NCBI GenBank assembly: GCA_900542265.1 | Contig: UQML01000011.1 | Coordinates: 1-62,456, forward strand | Direction of reading: 5' to 3' | DNA length: 62,456 nucleotides | Source of the DNA: an uncultured Eggerthella sp. | GTDB lineage: Bacteria > Actinomycetota > Coriobacteriia > Coriobacteriales > Eggerthellaceae | Part shown: positions 16,883 to 26,440 of the stretch, in pieces | How positions within the stretch are numbered: the stretch's first letter is position 1 | Layout of the letters: each line of letters begins with the position of its first letter | The notes under the pieces: generated by a model | What the model was told of the DNA's origin: nothing | Seen by the model: the letters and a program-made list of their open reading frames with translations, nothing else | Database searches by the model: none | Translations under genes and position numbers: made by a program

Positions 16883-17932
16883 TTAAGCAAACATTAAGAA
16901 AATTTTCGCGAAAACAAATCCCATAAGACCGCACCCAGGAAACGTTAACACCCAGGTTTTAACCATATCAATAGCAATTCCCCATTTAACTGCCGATTTG
17001 CGACGTGCAGCACCAACACCCATAATCGTGGTTGATGCAGTGTGGGTTGTCGAAACAGGAAGACCGCCAAAAGTAGAAACGACAAGACATAAAAACGTAC
17101 CCATGCTTGCAGAAAAACCTTGATAACGGTCAAGTTTAACCATATCCATGCCAACCGATTTAATAATTTTTTGTCCACCAACAGCAGTTCCGATCCCCAT
17201 GCAAAGAGCACAGAAAATCATCAACCACACCGGTAAATCCATCGATGATCCATTTGACATACCCGTAGTAGCAAGAGTGATAGCGAGCAAAAAAATACCC
17301 ATAAATTTCTGACCATCTTGTGCACCATGCATAAAGGCAACGCCTGCGCCACCAAAAATTTGACCCCATTTAAAAAAGTTATCAGTCTTTTGGCGCGAAG
17401 CATTTTTGAATATCTTTTCGATAAGTTTTGAGAGCAACCATCCGGATGCAAATCCCATGAAGGTAGAAAGCAAGATGCCATAAATAACCTTCATCCACTC
17501 TGCTCCATTAATACCACCGAAACCACCTTGCAAAGCAATAGCGGCTCCCGTAAGACCTGCGATCAAAGAATGACTTTGTGAAGTGGGTAAACCAAAGTAC
17601 CACGCCGTTACGCCCCAGACGATAATGGCAACCATAGCCGCCAAAAGAGCAATGAGTGCATGGGTACTATCACCCCCGAAGTCCACCATATTGAAAATAG
17701 TCGCAGCAACAGCTGAAGAAACAAGCGTAATAACTAAAAGGCCAAAAAAGTTGCAAGTAGCAGCCATAATAATGGCCACACGCGGAGATAAGGAGCGCGT
17801 GGAGACCACCGTTGCAATAGCATTAGGAGCATCAGTTGCCCCATTAACAATGATGACGCCTACACAGAGGGCGGTAATAACCAAAAGAATAGGCGACTGT
17901 ATTAGCTCTGTAATAAAAGGAAGAAACTCCAC
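16883..17932 (-). CDS. pit: Low-affinity inorganic phosphate transporter, Pit family
   Basis: The 349-residue inner-membrane protein has about ten hydrophobic segments and the two inverted Pit signature repeats: NGATDAPNAIATVVSTRSLS with GLPTSQSHSLIAGLTGA, and GLPVSTTHTASTTIMGVGAA. It imports metal phosphate with protons or cations. The start codon is GTG, preceded by AAAGGA 5-6 bases upstream. With the DUF47 gene it forms a two-gene phosphate uptake unit, close to the polyphosphate genes at 7809-13578 whose product would store the phosphate. Confidence 0.95.
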   Translation of the reverse strand: MEFLPFITELIQSPILLVITALCVGVIIVNGATDAPNAIATVVSTRSLSPRVAIIMAATCNFFGLLVITLVSSAVAATIFNMVDFGGDSTHALIALLAAMVAIIVWGVTAWYFGLPTSQSHSLIAGLTGAAIALQGGFGGINGAEWMKVIYGILLSTFMGFASGWLLSKLIEKIFKNASRQKTDNFFKWGQIFGGAGVAFMHGAQDGQKFMGIFLLAITLATTGMSNGSSMDLPVWLMIFCALCMGIGTAVGGQKIIKSVGMDMVKLDRYQGFSASMGTFLCLVVSTFGGLPVSTTHTASTTIMGVGAARRKSAVKWGIAIDMVKTWVLTFPGCGLMGFVFAKIFLMFA

Positions 17933-18026
17933 GTCAATCCTTTAATTCGCGGTTTATGTCGTTACTATTTTACCGTAACCTCTTATCTTGCAATGATAAA
18001 TAGGAAAATGGGGACATATCATTAGG

Positions 18027-18713
18027 TTAGATGAAAAACCTAAAAACGCGGTTTTGTTCCATTCCAATCGTTGTTAAGGAATTGTGCCCCGGCAAAACAA
18101 GAGTATCATCGGGAAGTTGCGAGAGACGCTTGAGCGACTGACGCATGGCTCTATCATCTCCTCCTTCAAAATCAGTACGACCAATAGAGCCTGCAAAAAG
18201 CGTATCTCCCGAAACCAAAACATTGAAATCTTCAATACGCATACCGTATTGTGAATCAAGGTAGAAGCAAATTCCGCCAGGCGTATGACCGGGCGTTATC
18301 ATAACTTTCCACTCCATCATGCCAATAGTTACCATCTCTTTATCTTTGAGCTTGAAATCCACTGGACATGAATCAGCGGTCATACCGGGATCATCGCCGA
18401 TGCGCTTTTCAATGAGAGGCGCATCAATTGCCGAGGCATAAACCGGTGCTTGCGTTGCATCATGCAATTCTTTAAGAGCTCCTACATGGTCAGCGTGATG
18501 ATGGGTAACAAAAATAGCATCAAGTTTACGATCCCCTATCGCACGCAAAATCTGAGATAGGTTATCAGCGGGATCAACGCAAATAAGAGCAGTCCCATCG
18601 CTTAATAAATACGTATTATTCTGGATAGGGCCCAACACCATCATTTCAATATCAATACAAGCCCCTGTAACGACATAAGTGCCATTTTTTCCTCGATCAA
18701 GTGTAATAGCCAT
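18027..18713 (-). CDS. Metallo-beta-lactamase fold hydrolase (glyoxalase II-like)
   Basis: The 228-residue protein carries the zinc motif FVTHHHADHVGAL, a later metal His in TPGHTPGG, the bridging Asp in VLVSGDTLFAGSIGRTDF and a final His in VLPGHNSLTTIG. This is the small YcbL/GloB-like branch of hydrolases that cleave thioesters such as S-lactoylglutathione. The true substrate is unknown and glutathione may be absent from this organism. ATG at 18711-18713 follows AGGAAGG by 8 bases; the GTG three codons upstream lies too close to that site. Its promoter region holds a 14-bp tandem repeat. Confidence 0.88.
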   Translation of the reverse strand: MAITLDRGKNGTYVVTGACIDIEMMVLGPIQNNTYLLSDGTALICVDPADNLSQILRAIGDRKLDAIFVTHHHADHVGALKELHDATQAPVYASAIDAPLIEKRIGDDPGMTADSCPVDFKLKDKEMVTIGMMEWKVMITPGHTPGGICFYLDSQYGMRIEDFNVLVSGDTLFAGSIGRTDFEGGDDRAMRQSLKRLSQLPDDTLVLPGHNSLTTIGMEQNRVFRFFI

Positions 18714-18758
18714 GTGCCACACCTTCCTGGTACCCGCATGTTAGAAAGCTTTGTTTGT

Positions 18759-18786
18759 TATAGTAGCGATACTATAGTAGCGATAC
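18759..18786 (-). repeat. Perfect 14-bp tandem repeat duplicating a -10 element
   Basis: TATAGTAGCGATAC occurs twice head to tail (18759-18772 and 18773-18786). On the minus strand each copy reads CGCTACTATA and so offers a TACTAT -10 hexamer about 45-60 bases before the hydrolase start. Confidence 0.85.
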
Positions 18787-18881
18787 GTCTTCTCTCTTGC
18801 ACAAACAAACAGTATTTCTTTACCACTTTGTTGCCGATGACGTTTTTTGACGATGGGTGATAACACCCCCAAGATAAACAT

Positions 18882-21206
18882 TTATTTGGTATAAGGCATC
18901 ATGCGACGTGCATCAAAGACGTTTTCAACTTCTTTAGTTCGTGTGAGAATACGATCGATGGCATGAACATCTGACACCTGGAATAAAAAGCGCATCTCTA
19001 CCATGTTGTCGCGATGGGTCGTTGAAGACACCGACAAAACATTCGCCCCATGATCAGACAAAACTTTGGCGACATCAACCAACAAATTCATACGGTCAAG
19101 CGCTTCAATGATGATTTCAACATTGAAGGTAGTTTTGACGCGATTAGCTGCATCGGCCTCCCACGCAACTTCAATAATGCGCTCGGGTTCCTGCATAAGG
19201 TCTTGCGCGTTAGGGCAATCTTTACGATGAACCGACACGCCACGACCACGCGTAACAAAACCAATAATTTCATCACCTGGAACCGGATTACAGCAGCGCG
19301 AAAGACGCACAAGCACATCATCAATTCCCTTTACCACCACGCCATTAGACGCATGGGTTTCATGGCGCTTAGGACGCTTGACCGAGGTGATCATAGGTGG
19401 CATCTTGCCTGTAGCAGAAGAACTCATGCCCATCTGAGGCTTTTCTGCATCCTCGGTTCCGCGATCAACCAAAATCTTTAGCAAACGATTGGCAACGTGA
19501 GTGGAGCTCTCTTTACCCGTCCCAATGTTAACAAGCATATGATCGGCATCTTTGTAACCTAATGATTCAGCAACTTGTTTAACCGCACGCATAGTTTGCG
19601 CACTCGAAATGCCAATACCATGCTTGCGCATCTCACGCGAAAGCTTATCACGACCCAGTTGCATATCATCGCTACGAGAAGCCTTAGACAAATATGCTCT
19701 AATTTTTGAACGTGCTGAAGGGGTTTTAACCATATTAAGCCAGTCGCGCGATGGGCTCGCTGATTTTTGCGTCAGAATTTCAACACGATCGCCCAACTGG
19801 AGTTGATAAGAAAGTGGCACAATGGATCCATTGACTTTTGCACCTACGCAGTGATTGCCTACTTCTGTATGAATAGCATACGCAAAATCTACTGGCGTTG
19901 AACCAGCCCGCAAAGAAAGAGCTTTGCCCTTAGGCGTAAAAACAAACACCTCTTGAGGAGCCAAATCAACTTTAAGCGACTTCAAAAATTCACGCGAATC
20001 CTGTGTTTCATCTTGCCAATCAACCATTTCTCGAAGCCAGGCAATCTGTTTGTCAAACGAGTCGCTCTTGCCTCTCTTTTCCTTATAGCGCCAGTGAGCA
20101 GCAACGCCATATTCGCTCATACGATGCATTTCTTCTGTACGGATTTGCACCTCAAGAGGACGACCCGCAGGCCCAATCACGGTAGTGTGAAGCGATTGAT
20201 ACATATTGAGTTTAGGCATAGCAATATAGTCTTTAAAACGCCCCGGCATAGGATGCCACAGCGTATGCACAGCACCTAATACCGAGTAGCAATCACGCAC
20301 CGAATCCACAATGACACGTACAGCAATTAAGTCGTAAATCTCAGAAAACCCTTTACCCTTTTTGCTCATCTTTGAATAGATAGAATACAGGTGTTTTGGG
20401 CGCCCCATAATCTGAGCTTTAACGCCAATTTTATCCATCTCTTCTTTGAGGGTGTTAATGATGTTCTCGAGGTATTCTTCACGCTCTTTGCGCGTTTCAG
20501 CCACCATGCGAGACACTTGCTTAAACTTAGCCGGTTCAAGATAGAAAAAGGACAGATCCTCAAGCTCCCATTTAATTGAATTAATACCCAAACGATGAGC
20601 AATAGGAGCATATATCTCAAGCGTCTCTTTGGCTTTAAAAATACGCCTATCTTCGCGTAGGGCAGCAAGAGTACGCATGTTATGGAGACGGTCAGCAAGT
20701 TTAATGACAACCACGCGAATGTCTTTTGACATAGCGATAAGCATTTTGCGGAAGGTAGCGGCTTGCTCGTCGTTAAGATCTCCAATATCAATACGGGTAA
20801 TTTTAGTAACCCCATCGACAAGATCTGCTACCGACTCACCAAATCTTTCAGCAACAGCTTCTTTAGTAGCAGCCGTATCTTCTACTACATCATGCAAAAG
20901 AGCAGCTATGAGAGTTTCCACATCCATATGAAGATCAGCCAAGATAATAGCTACTTCAACGGGATGAATGACAAAAGGCTCCCCTGATTTACGGCGCTGG
21001 CCAGCATGAAAATCACAAGCATAACGATACGCCCTCTCAAGAGTAGCAAGCTCATCAGGATTGAGATACACCTCAGCTAACGTGTAGAGATCTTTGAACC
21101 GCTCATCAGGATCCGCACCCATAGGAGCACTTGTTGCTGACTTAATCGTTGGATCCACGGATTGACCAACCGCAATTGGAGCATTGTTGTCACCTGCAGC
21201 TACCAT
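18882..21206 (-). CDS. rel: Bifunctional (p)ppGpp synthetase/hydrolase Rel
   Basis: Rel makes (p)ppGpp on starved ribosomes and degrades it otherwise. Domains in order: HD hydrolase (about 35-200) with intact ALLHDVVEDTAA and IKLADRLHNMRTL; synthetase (about 230-390) with MPGRFKDYIAMPK and YQSLHTTVIGP; TGS (about 400-470); linker helices; C-terminal ACT (about 690-765). The RFKD motif is the charge type of bifunctional enzymes, not monofunctional RelA. Of two in-frame ATGs, the second (21204-21206) has GGAGG 4 bases upstream and the first has nothing, so I use the second (774 residues). It follows recJ-recQ by 62 bases. Confidence 0.97.
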   Translation of the reverse strand: MVAAGDNNAPIAVGQSVDPTIKSATSAPMGADPDERFKDLYTLAEVYLNPDELATLERAYRYACDFHAGQRRKSGEPFVIHPVEVAIILADLHMDVETLIAALLHDVVEDTAATKEAVAERFGESVADLVDGVTKITRIDIGDLNDEQAATFRKMLIAMSKDIRVVVIKLADRLHNMRTLAALREDRRIFKAKETLEIYAPIAHRLGINSIKWELEDLSFFYLEPAKFKQVSRMVAETRKEREEYLENIINTLKEEMDKIGVKAQIMGRPKHLYSIYSKMSKKGKGFSEIYDLIAVRVIVDSVRDCYSVLGAVHTLWHPMPGRFKDYIAMPKLNMYQSLHTTVIGPAGRPLEVQIRTEEMHRMSEYGVAAHWRYKEKRGKSDSFDKQIAWLREMVDWQDETQDSREFLKSLKVDLAPQEVFVFTPKGKALSLRAGSTPVDFAYAIHTEVGNHCVGAKVNGSIVPLSYQLQLGDRVEILTQKSASPSRDWLNMVKTPSARSKIRAYLSKASRSDDMQLGRDKLSREMRKHGIGISSAQTMRAVKQVAESLGYKDADHMLVNIGTGKESSTHVANRLLKILVDRGTEDAEKPQMGMSSSATGKMPPMITSVKRPKRHETHASNGVVVKGIDDVLVRLSRCCNPVPGDEIIGFVTRGRGVSVHRKDCPNAQDLMQEPERIIEVAWEADAANRVKTTFNVEIIIEALDRMNLLVDVAKVLSDHGANVLSVSSTTHRDNMVEMRFLFQVSDVHAIDRILTRTKEVENVFDARRMMPYTK

Positions 21207-21268
21207 GCAACCTCCACACATCTAGTATTCGTATGGTTTTAACGCCCGTAAAGGTAACCCTTGCCCTG

Positions 21269-24200
21269 TTATGGAAGCAAAGGGCGCTGAATGCGTTCTT
21301 GCAATTCTTCAGAATTGGAACGCAAAATCCATTCCTTAAAACTTTCAAACGAAGCACGCTCATCAAGGCCTTCTTTATAGCGCGCACTCGACACAAGTTC
21401 AACTTTACCTTTATAGTCTATAACATGGACCTTGATCTGCCCATTATCAATTACTGTCTGTTCGGCCTTGATAAGACCCAATTCGGAAAATACCTGAAGC
21501 CCGCACACAACATGCGACTCTAAAAGCTTTAAGGGAGCATACATATTAGACTGCTTCGTAACAGAAGCTAGGGTAATAAATACATCAGAGGCACCACTAT
21601 CGCGCTGTTCGCGTCGTAACTCACGATACACCTGCGCCATATAATCATGATCAGGCGTTGCGTTTGCAAGCATTGCTTCATTGATAGCTGCATCTGCTTC
21701 ACCAAAGAGTAGATGAATGTATGCAGGGAGTCCATCACGTCCTGCTCTACCCGCCATTTGATTAAACTCGACTTCAGAAAAGGGCATATGATAGAGCACA
21801 ACATGGCGCACATTAGGAATATTGACCCCTTCACCAAAAGCAGAAGTCGCAATAAGCACTTGTAAGCGTTTTGTTCGAAAGAGCTCTTCAATATGCTTGC
21901 GCTCTTCACGCGACAAACCTGCATTATAAAAACCAATCATAACGGCAATATGCGGCACCGCTTCACGCAGCGCACGCGCAAGCAACAGAGACTCCGTGCG
22001 TGAATTCACATACACAATAGTAGTTTCACCCTGTGCGACCAAACTAACCAGATACTGCATACGATTTTTGATATTGCGTTTATCGTCAATAAGCAAGTTG
22101 GTACGTACAGTATTGTCGATCACGACATCATCAAGCGACAAATCAGCTACGATAGCATTTTGAATTGCCTCATTTGCAGTTGCAGTAAGCGCCAAAACAC
22201 GTGGGTTACCCAATACTTCTAACACGTGTGCAAGCTTGGTATAACTCGGCCTAAATCCTGCTTTACTCGTGCCAATATGGTGAGCCTCATCGACAACAAC
22301 AAAACCAAAGTGAGAAGCCTGAGAAAGCTCCTTTACGTGATAGAGCGCATACTCTGGTGTTGTAAGCACAATATCCAAAGTGCCTGCCTTAAGCTCAGCA
22401 TTAATACGAGCGCGGTCAGATTGTGGCGTTGCTCCCATCAATACCGCACTCTTTAAACCAAATTGCTGCAACGCTTTTTGTAAGTGATGAACTTGATCAG
22501 AAATAAGCGCACGAAGCGGATAAATAAACAAAGAAACCTCATGATGGGTAAGTGCTTGTTCAGCGGCATAAATCTGGAAGATGAGTGATTTGCCTCTCCC
22601 TGTTCCCATTAAGGCCAAAACCGAACGGCCGGCCTCAAGGCAATCAAGCACCTCTTGCTGAGCAAGATGAAGCGCACCCTCACCAATAAAGGCCTCAACG
22701 AGTCGTTTGCGTAAAAGCTCTTTATCAGTTGCGGCAAGCTGCTCCCAATATACTCGTTTATCACGCTCTTCACATTCAGCTGATACTACCTCATTTGCCT
22801 CTTTGGGTGTTTCGTGAATATATGTTGCCGATGGGGTTGAGCTGTCCGCCAGTTCTGACACACAGCACACATCCGTACGTTCTTCAAGAAGGGTGCGCAT
22901 AAAATCAATTGATTCTTGCTCAAGACAAGCAGAAAGCGCTCCACACGGTGTTACTGGCTCGAGCGAAGAAATAATTGCCTTAACACTTTGATTGCCACGC
23001 CATGTATCAACTTGCAATTCAAAGACAGCATTTACAACCTGCGAGCAAGACATAAGCTCATTAATCCCATCGCAATGAAACATGATGCCTGAAAGAAAAT
23101 GAAGCCCATCAGTTAAGGTACATGACAAATGAGATTTATCTGCCCCAACCGCACGACTTTTGGCAATCAATACGTTTTGTGCAAGAAAATGCGGGACGGG
23201 ATTTTCTTGTCCGTACGGTGCAAGCATTTCAAGTTTGCGGACGTTATCGAGAGTGAGCTCTGAAAAGTCAACACAAGCATCAACCGTAATGCGCGGAGTA
23301 AAACTTTCGATATCAAGAGTATCCATATACGCACATAAGCGCTCATAAAACTGAGGAAGTAATGCAGCCGGAAGCGTCACACCAACAGCAGCTTCATGGC
23401 CGCCAAACCGAGTAAGTAAATCTTTGCATGATTCAATAGCCTTAAAAAGATTTACCTCACCCACACTGCGCCCACTGCCACGCGCCTCATCGCCATCAAT
23501 GGTAAAAAGGATGGAAGGAACACCATAGCGATTACACAATCGCGATGCCACAATTCCCTTTACACCTTCATGCCAATCTTTACCAGATACCACCAGCGCA
23601 CGACGCCCTTGATATGTTTGCTCAGCTTGCTCAAACGCCACTTGAGCAAGCTCGGATTCAATCGCACGACGCTCAGTATTTGTTGTTTCAAGTTCCTTGG
23701 CCAAAAGACAAGCTTGCCCATATTCATCACAGAGTAATAAATCAAGAGCAAGCTGCGCATTCCCCATACGCCCAGCTGCATTCAAACGCGGAACAAGAGT
23801 AAAGGAAAGGTTGGTCGACGTCACGGGCTGATCTGCAATGCCTGCTTGAGCAATAAGGGCAGCAATACAGACGCGTGGCTCAGTATTAATCATCTCTATA
23901 CCGCGCGCCACCAGAGCTCTATTTTCATCCACCATAGGCATAAGATCAGCCACGGTACCTAACGTTGCAAGGTCGACAAGATCAAGCCAAAGATAGGGCT
24001 TGCCAAAACGAGCGCCTAATGCTTGAACTACTTTAAGCGCAACTCCGGCGCCCGATAAAATATCAGAGGGAATGTCTTGACATTTGGGATCAACCACAGG
24101 AACACCTTGCGGCACGAGCTCAGAAGGCTCATGATGATCCGTAATGAGAACATCAATGCCATGATTTTGCAGACGTTTAACCTCATCTCGCGCCGCAATA

Positions 24201-24634
24201 CCATTATCAACAGTAATCACAATATCAGGCTTATACGTCAAGAGACGATCAATAGCAGCACTACTTAAGCCGTAACCTTCTTCAAAACGTAAAGGGATAA
24301 AAGGAATAACAGAAGCTTCAAGTGTGCGCAATGCTCGCGTCAAGAGAGCGGTTGCTGAAATACCATCAAGATCGAAATCACCAAAAACGAGAATGGTTTT
24401 ATTTTGCTTTATTGCACTTACAAGCGAATCGATCAGCTCACCCATATGGTCAATATCATAGGGATTGCGCCAATCGCGCTCCAAATCAGGATGAAGAAAA
24501 CGCTCCGCTTCTTCGGGTGCAACAATTCCTCTACCAACAAGAACATCAACAATAAAATGAGGTAAACCAAGAGCAGCACACAATGTATCACGAGCCGTTT
24601 GATCTACCGACAAAACCTTAATGCGCGCAGACAT
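21269..24634 (-). CDS. recJ: RecJ exonuclease fused to a RecQ-like helicase
   Basis: This 1121-residue protein joins two repair enzymes. Residues 1-580 are RecJ, a 5'-3' single-strand exonuclease: D86-x-D-x-D90 (VFGDFDLDGISA), VDNG, D166-H167-H168 (LITDHHEP), the DHHA1 GKDWHEGVKGIVASRL and FGGHEAAVG. After a linker, residues from about 645 form a superfamily 2 DEAH helicase of RecQ type: Walker A GTGRGKS (G681-K682-S683), DEAH 782-785, ALTATAN, ATSAFGEGVNIPNV and the arginine-finger motif QMAGRAGRDG. All catalytic residues of both halves appear intact. The helicase lacks an obvious HRDC domain and zinc-binding cysteine cluster. The single open frame is uninterrupted, so this is a true fusion. 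Confidence 0.94.
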   Translation of the reverse strand: MSARIKVLSVDQTARDTLCAALGLPHFIVDVLVGRGIVAPEEAERFLHPDLERDWRNPYDIDHMGELIDSLVSAIKQNKTILVFGDFDLDGISATALLTRALRTLEASVIPFIPLRFEEGYGLSSAAIDRLLTYKPDIVITVDNGIAARDEVKRLQNHGIDVLITDHHEPSELVPQGVPVVDPKCQDIPSDILSGAGVALKVVQALGARFGKPYLWLDLVDLATLGTVADLMPMVDENRALVARGIEMINTEPRVCIAALIAQAGIADQPVTSTNLSFTLVPRLNAAGRMGNAQLALDLLLCDEYGQACLLAKELETTNTERRAIESELAQVAFEQAEQTYQGRRALVVSGKDWHEGVKGIVASRLCNRYGVPSILFTIDGDEARGSGRSVGEVNLFKAIESCKDLLTRFGGHEAAVGVTLPAALLPQFYERLCAYMDTLDIESFTPRITVDACVDFSELTLDNVRKLEMLAPYGQENPVPHFLAQNVLIAKSRAVGADKSHLSCTLTDGLHFLSGIMFHCDGINELMSCSQVVNAVFELQVDTWRGNQSVKAIISSLEPVTPCGALSACLEQESIDFMRTLLEERTDVCCVSELADSSTPSATYIHETPKEANEVVSAECEERDKRVYWEQLAATDKELLRKRLVEAFIGEGALHLAQQEVLDCLEAGRSVLALMGTGRGKSLIFQIYAAEQALTHHEVSLFIYPLRALISDQVHHLQKALQQFGLKSAVLMGATPQSDRARINAELKAGTLDIVLTTPEYALYHVKELSQASHFGFVVVDEAHHIGTSKAGFRPSYTKLAHVLEVLGNPRVLALTATANEAIQNAIVADLSLDDVVIDNTVRTNLLIDDKRNIKNRMQYLVSLVAQGETTIVYVNSRTESLLLARALREAVPHIAVMIGFYNAGLSREERKHIEELFRTKRLQVLIATSAFGEGVNIPNVRHVVLYHMPFSEVEFNQMAGRAGRDGLPAYIHLLFGEADAAINEAMLANATPDHDYMAQVYRELRREQRDSGASDVFITLASVTKQSNMYAPLKLLESHVVCGLQVFSELGLIKAEQTVIDNGQIKVHVIDYKGKVELVSSARYKEGLDERASFESFKEWILRSNSEELQERIQRPLLP

Positions 24635-24670
24635 ACTAATATTTCCTAATCTCTCATTCTTTCACTCCTC

Positions 24671-24676
24671 ATTGTA
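24671..24676 (-). promoter_or_regulatory. Candidate -10 of the recJ-recQ promoter
   Basis: The minus strand reads TCGCTACAATGAG, with TACAAT 36 bases upstream of the start codon. It shares the GCTACAAT form with several other promoters in the window. Confidence 0.5.
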
Positions 24677-24758
24677 GCGAGCAGAAAGGATCACAACTTA
24701 GAGATTATGAAATCACACGATGAATACACCGCATTGTTACCCGAAAAGGAAAACGAAT

Positions 24759-24797
24759 AAAAAAGAGCGCCTTGTCATTTAAAAAACAACAGGCGCA
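24759..24797 (-). terminator. Terminator after prs-pth
   Basis: GCGCCT and AGGCGC form a stem with a T-rich loop just after the pth stop. On the minus strand the stem is followed by TCTTTTTTA, a good terminator tail. Confidence 0.8.
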
Positions 24798-24802
24798 CTC
24801 TC

Positions 24803-25375
24803 CTAATTAAAAGCTTGTTGAGTTTTGGCTAACCCATCATTCATGAGAGACTCAACCGCATCAGCAGCAAGGACAAGAGCATGGTCGCGCTCTTCCGCTT
24901 GGGCTTTCACTGGTCGCGAAAGAACATAATCAGCAACATTCATGCGTCCAGGAGGTCGACCAATACCGACCCGAATGCGATAAAAGTCCTTAGTTTGCGT
25001 CTTATCTACAATAGAGCGCAACCCGTTATGTCCAGCATGACCTCCCCCAAATTTCACTCGAATAGTGCCAGGGGCAATATCGAGTTCATCATGGATAACG
25101 ACCAACTCTTTAGGCGTTGCACCATAAGCTTCAAGCACCTTTTTTATTGGACCGCCTGAAAGATTCATAAAGCTTTGTGGTTTTACTAAAACCACATCCT
25201 CTTGAGCTCCATCAGCTAAGCGCATGGATGTTTCTGCAAGCTTAGCTCCACATGAATCTTTCCAGTAACGCGCTCCAAAACGCTTTGCAAGAATATCAAT
25301 TGCATCAAAACCAACGTTGTGACGAGTATGCTCGTAATCCTCACCGGGGTTACCAAGACCAGCAATAATAATCAT
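24803..25375 (-). CDS. pth: Peptidyl-tRNA hydrolase
   Basis: Pth frees tRNA from stalled peptidyl-tRNA. The 190-residue protein has the family start MIIIAGLGNPGEDYEHTRHN with the active-site His in TRHNVGF, FMNLSGGP, VVIHDELDIAPG with the key Asp, and GGHAGHNGLRSI. I start at the ATG at 25373-25375, because homology starts there; a TTG three codons upstream would barely clear the prs stop at 25388. The ribosome site is weak, which fits translational coupling to prs. Confidence 0.96.
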   Translation of the reverse strand: MIIIAGLGNPGEDYEHTRHNVGFDAIDILAKRFGARYWKDSCGAKLAETSMRLADGAQEDVVLVKPQSFMNLSGGPIKKVLEAYGATPKELVVIHDELDIAPGTIRVKFGGGHAGHNGLRSIVDKTQTKDFYRIRVGIGRPPGRMNVADYVLSRPVKAQAEERDHALVLAADAVESLMNDGLAKTQQAFN

Positions 25376-25387
25376 TACACGCAATGC

Positions 25388-26356
25388 CTACAGAGCAAAA
25401 TCGGGATCAAACAATTCAGAAATTGACCCATTACCAAAAACAGAATTAATTGCGCGGGCAAATAACGGTGCAACAGTAACTGTCTTGATCTTACCATCGA
25501 GATCCTGCTCAAGCGGAATAGTGTTGCAAACAACAACTTCATCAATCATGGGATCAGCCAAACGTTCATAAGCTGGACCAGAGAAGATGGGATGTGTTGC
25601 GCACACATAGACTTTCTCTGCGCCATTTGCCTTTAAAGTTTTTGCTGCTGCAGCAACAGATCCTGCCGTATCGATCATATCATCATTCAAAATGCAAATT
25701 TTACCGTCAACGTCACCAATCAATGCAGTAATCTCAGCAGCATTATGCTTGGGGCGATCTTTATGCATAATAGCAAGGCTTGCACCCATAAGACCAGCAA
25801 GCTTTTTGGCTGCTTTAGCACGACCAAGATCAGGGCTCACTACACATAATTTTTCAGGATCAAGATCCTTTTTCTTAAAATAGTCTGCCAAATTCCAAAG
25901 AGCAGTAAGATGATTAACGGGAATATCAAAAAAGCCCTGAATCTGACCTTGATGAAGGTCAATAGTAATAATGCGATCCACGCCTGCAGCAGTCAGCATA
26001 TTAGCAACAAGTTTTGCCGTAATGGGCTCACGTGCCGCTGCCTTACGATCCTGACGAGAATAACCATAATGGGTGATTACGGCAGTAACGGTACGGGCTG
26101 AAGCGCGTTTGGCCGCATCGGTCATAATAAGAAGTTCCATTAAAGAATCATTTACTGAAGGACCTGCTACCGACTGAATTAGAAAGACATCTGCACCACG
26201 AATCGAATCCATATAGCGTGCATAAATTTCTCCATTTGCAAATTTCTCTAGCTTAACGTCTCCTAGTTCAACACCTAATGACGCGGCAATTTCTTCTGCA
26301 AGCTCAGGATAGGTTGAACCTGAGAAAACTGCCATAGTTTTAGTCATGTTGCTCAT
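25388..26356 (-). CDS. prs: Ribose-phosphate pyrophosphokinase (PRPP synthetase)
   Basis: Prs makes PRPP from ribose 5-phosphate and ATP for purine, pyrimidine, histidine and NAD synthesis. The 322-residue protein shows KFANGEIYARYMDSIRGADV, TVTAVITHYGYSRQDRK, IDLHQGQIQGFFDIPVNHL, the SPDLGRAKAA flexible loop and the PRPP-binding ILNDDMIDTAGSV. Length and motifs are those of class I enzymes. AAGGAG sits 9 bases before the first ATG. It has its own promoter in the gap after glmU and is followed by pth. Confidence 0.97.
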   Translation of the reverse strand: MSNMTKTMAVFSGSTYPELAEEIAASLGVELGDVKLEKFANGEIYARYMDSIRGADVFLIQSVAGPSVNDSLMELLIMTDAAKRASARTVTAVITHYGYSRQDRKAAAREPITAKLVANMLTAAGVDRIITIDLHQGQIQGFFDIPVNHLTALWNLADYFKKKDLDPEKLCVVSPDLGRAKAAKKLAGLMGASLAIMHKDRPKHNAAEITALIGDVDGKICILNDDMIDTAGSVAAAAKTLKANGAEKVYVCATHPIFSGPAYERLADPMIDEVVVCNTIPLEQDLDGKIKTVTVAPLFARAINSVFGNGSISELFDPDFAL

Positions 26357-26411
26357 GTGTGAGATCTCCTTCTTTTACAGTAGGTGCTTCTCAAATTATT
26401 CTCGTGCGTTT

Positions 26412-26417
26412 ATTGTA
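26412..26417 (-). promoter_or_regulatory. Candidate -10 of the prs promoter
   Basis: The minus strand reads GCGCTACAATAAAC, TACAAT with GC prefix, 55 bases before the prs ATG. A TTGTGA lies 15 bases further upstream, a short spacing for a -35. Confidence 0.5.
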
Positions 26418-26440
26418 GCGCGCTTTATAACTTCACAAAA

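Noticed and set aside
21269..24634. Separate recJ and recQ genes with a missed stop
   Set aside because: The frame is continuous through the linker and no start codon with a ribosome site marks a second gene, so I call one fused protein.
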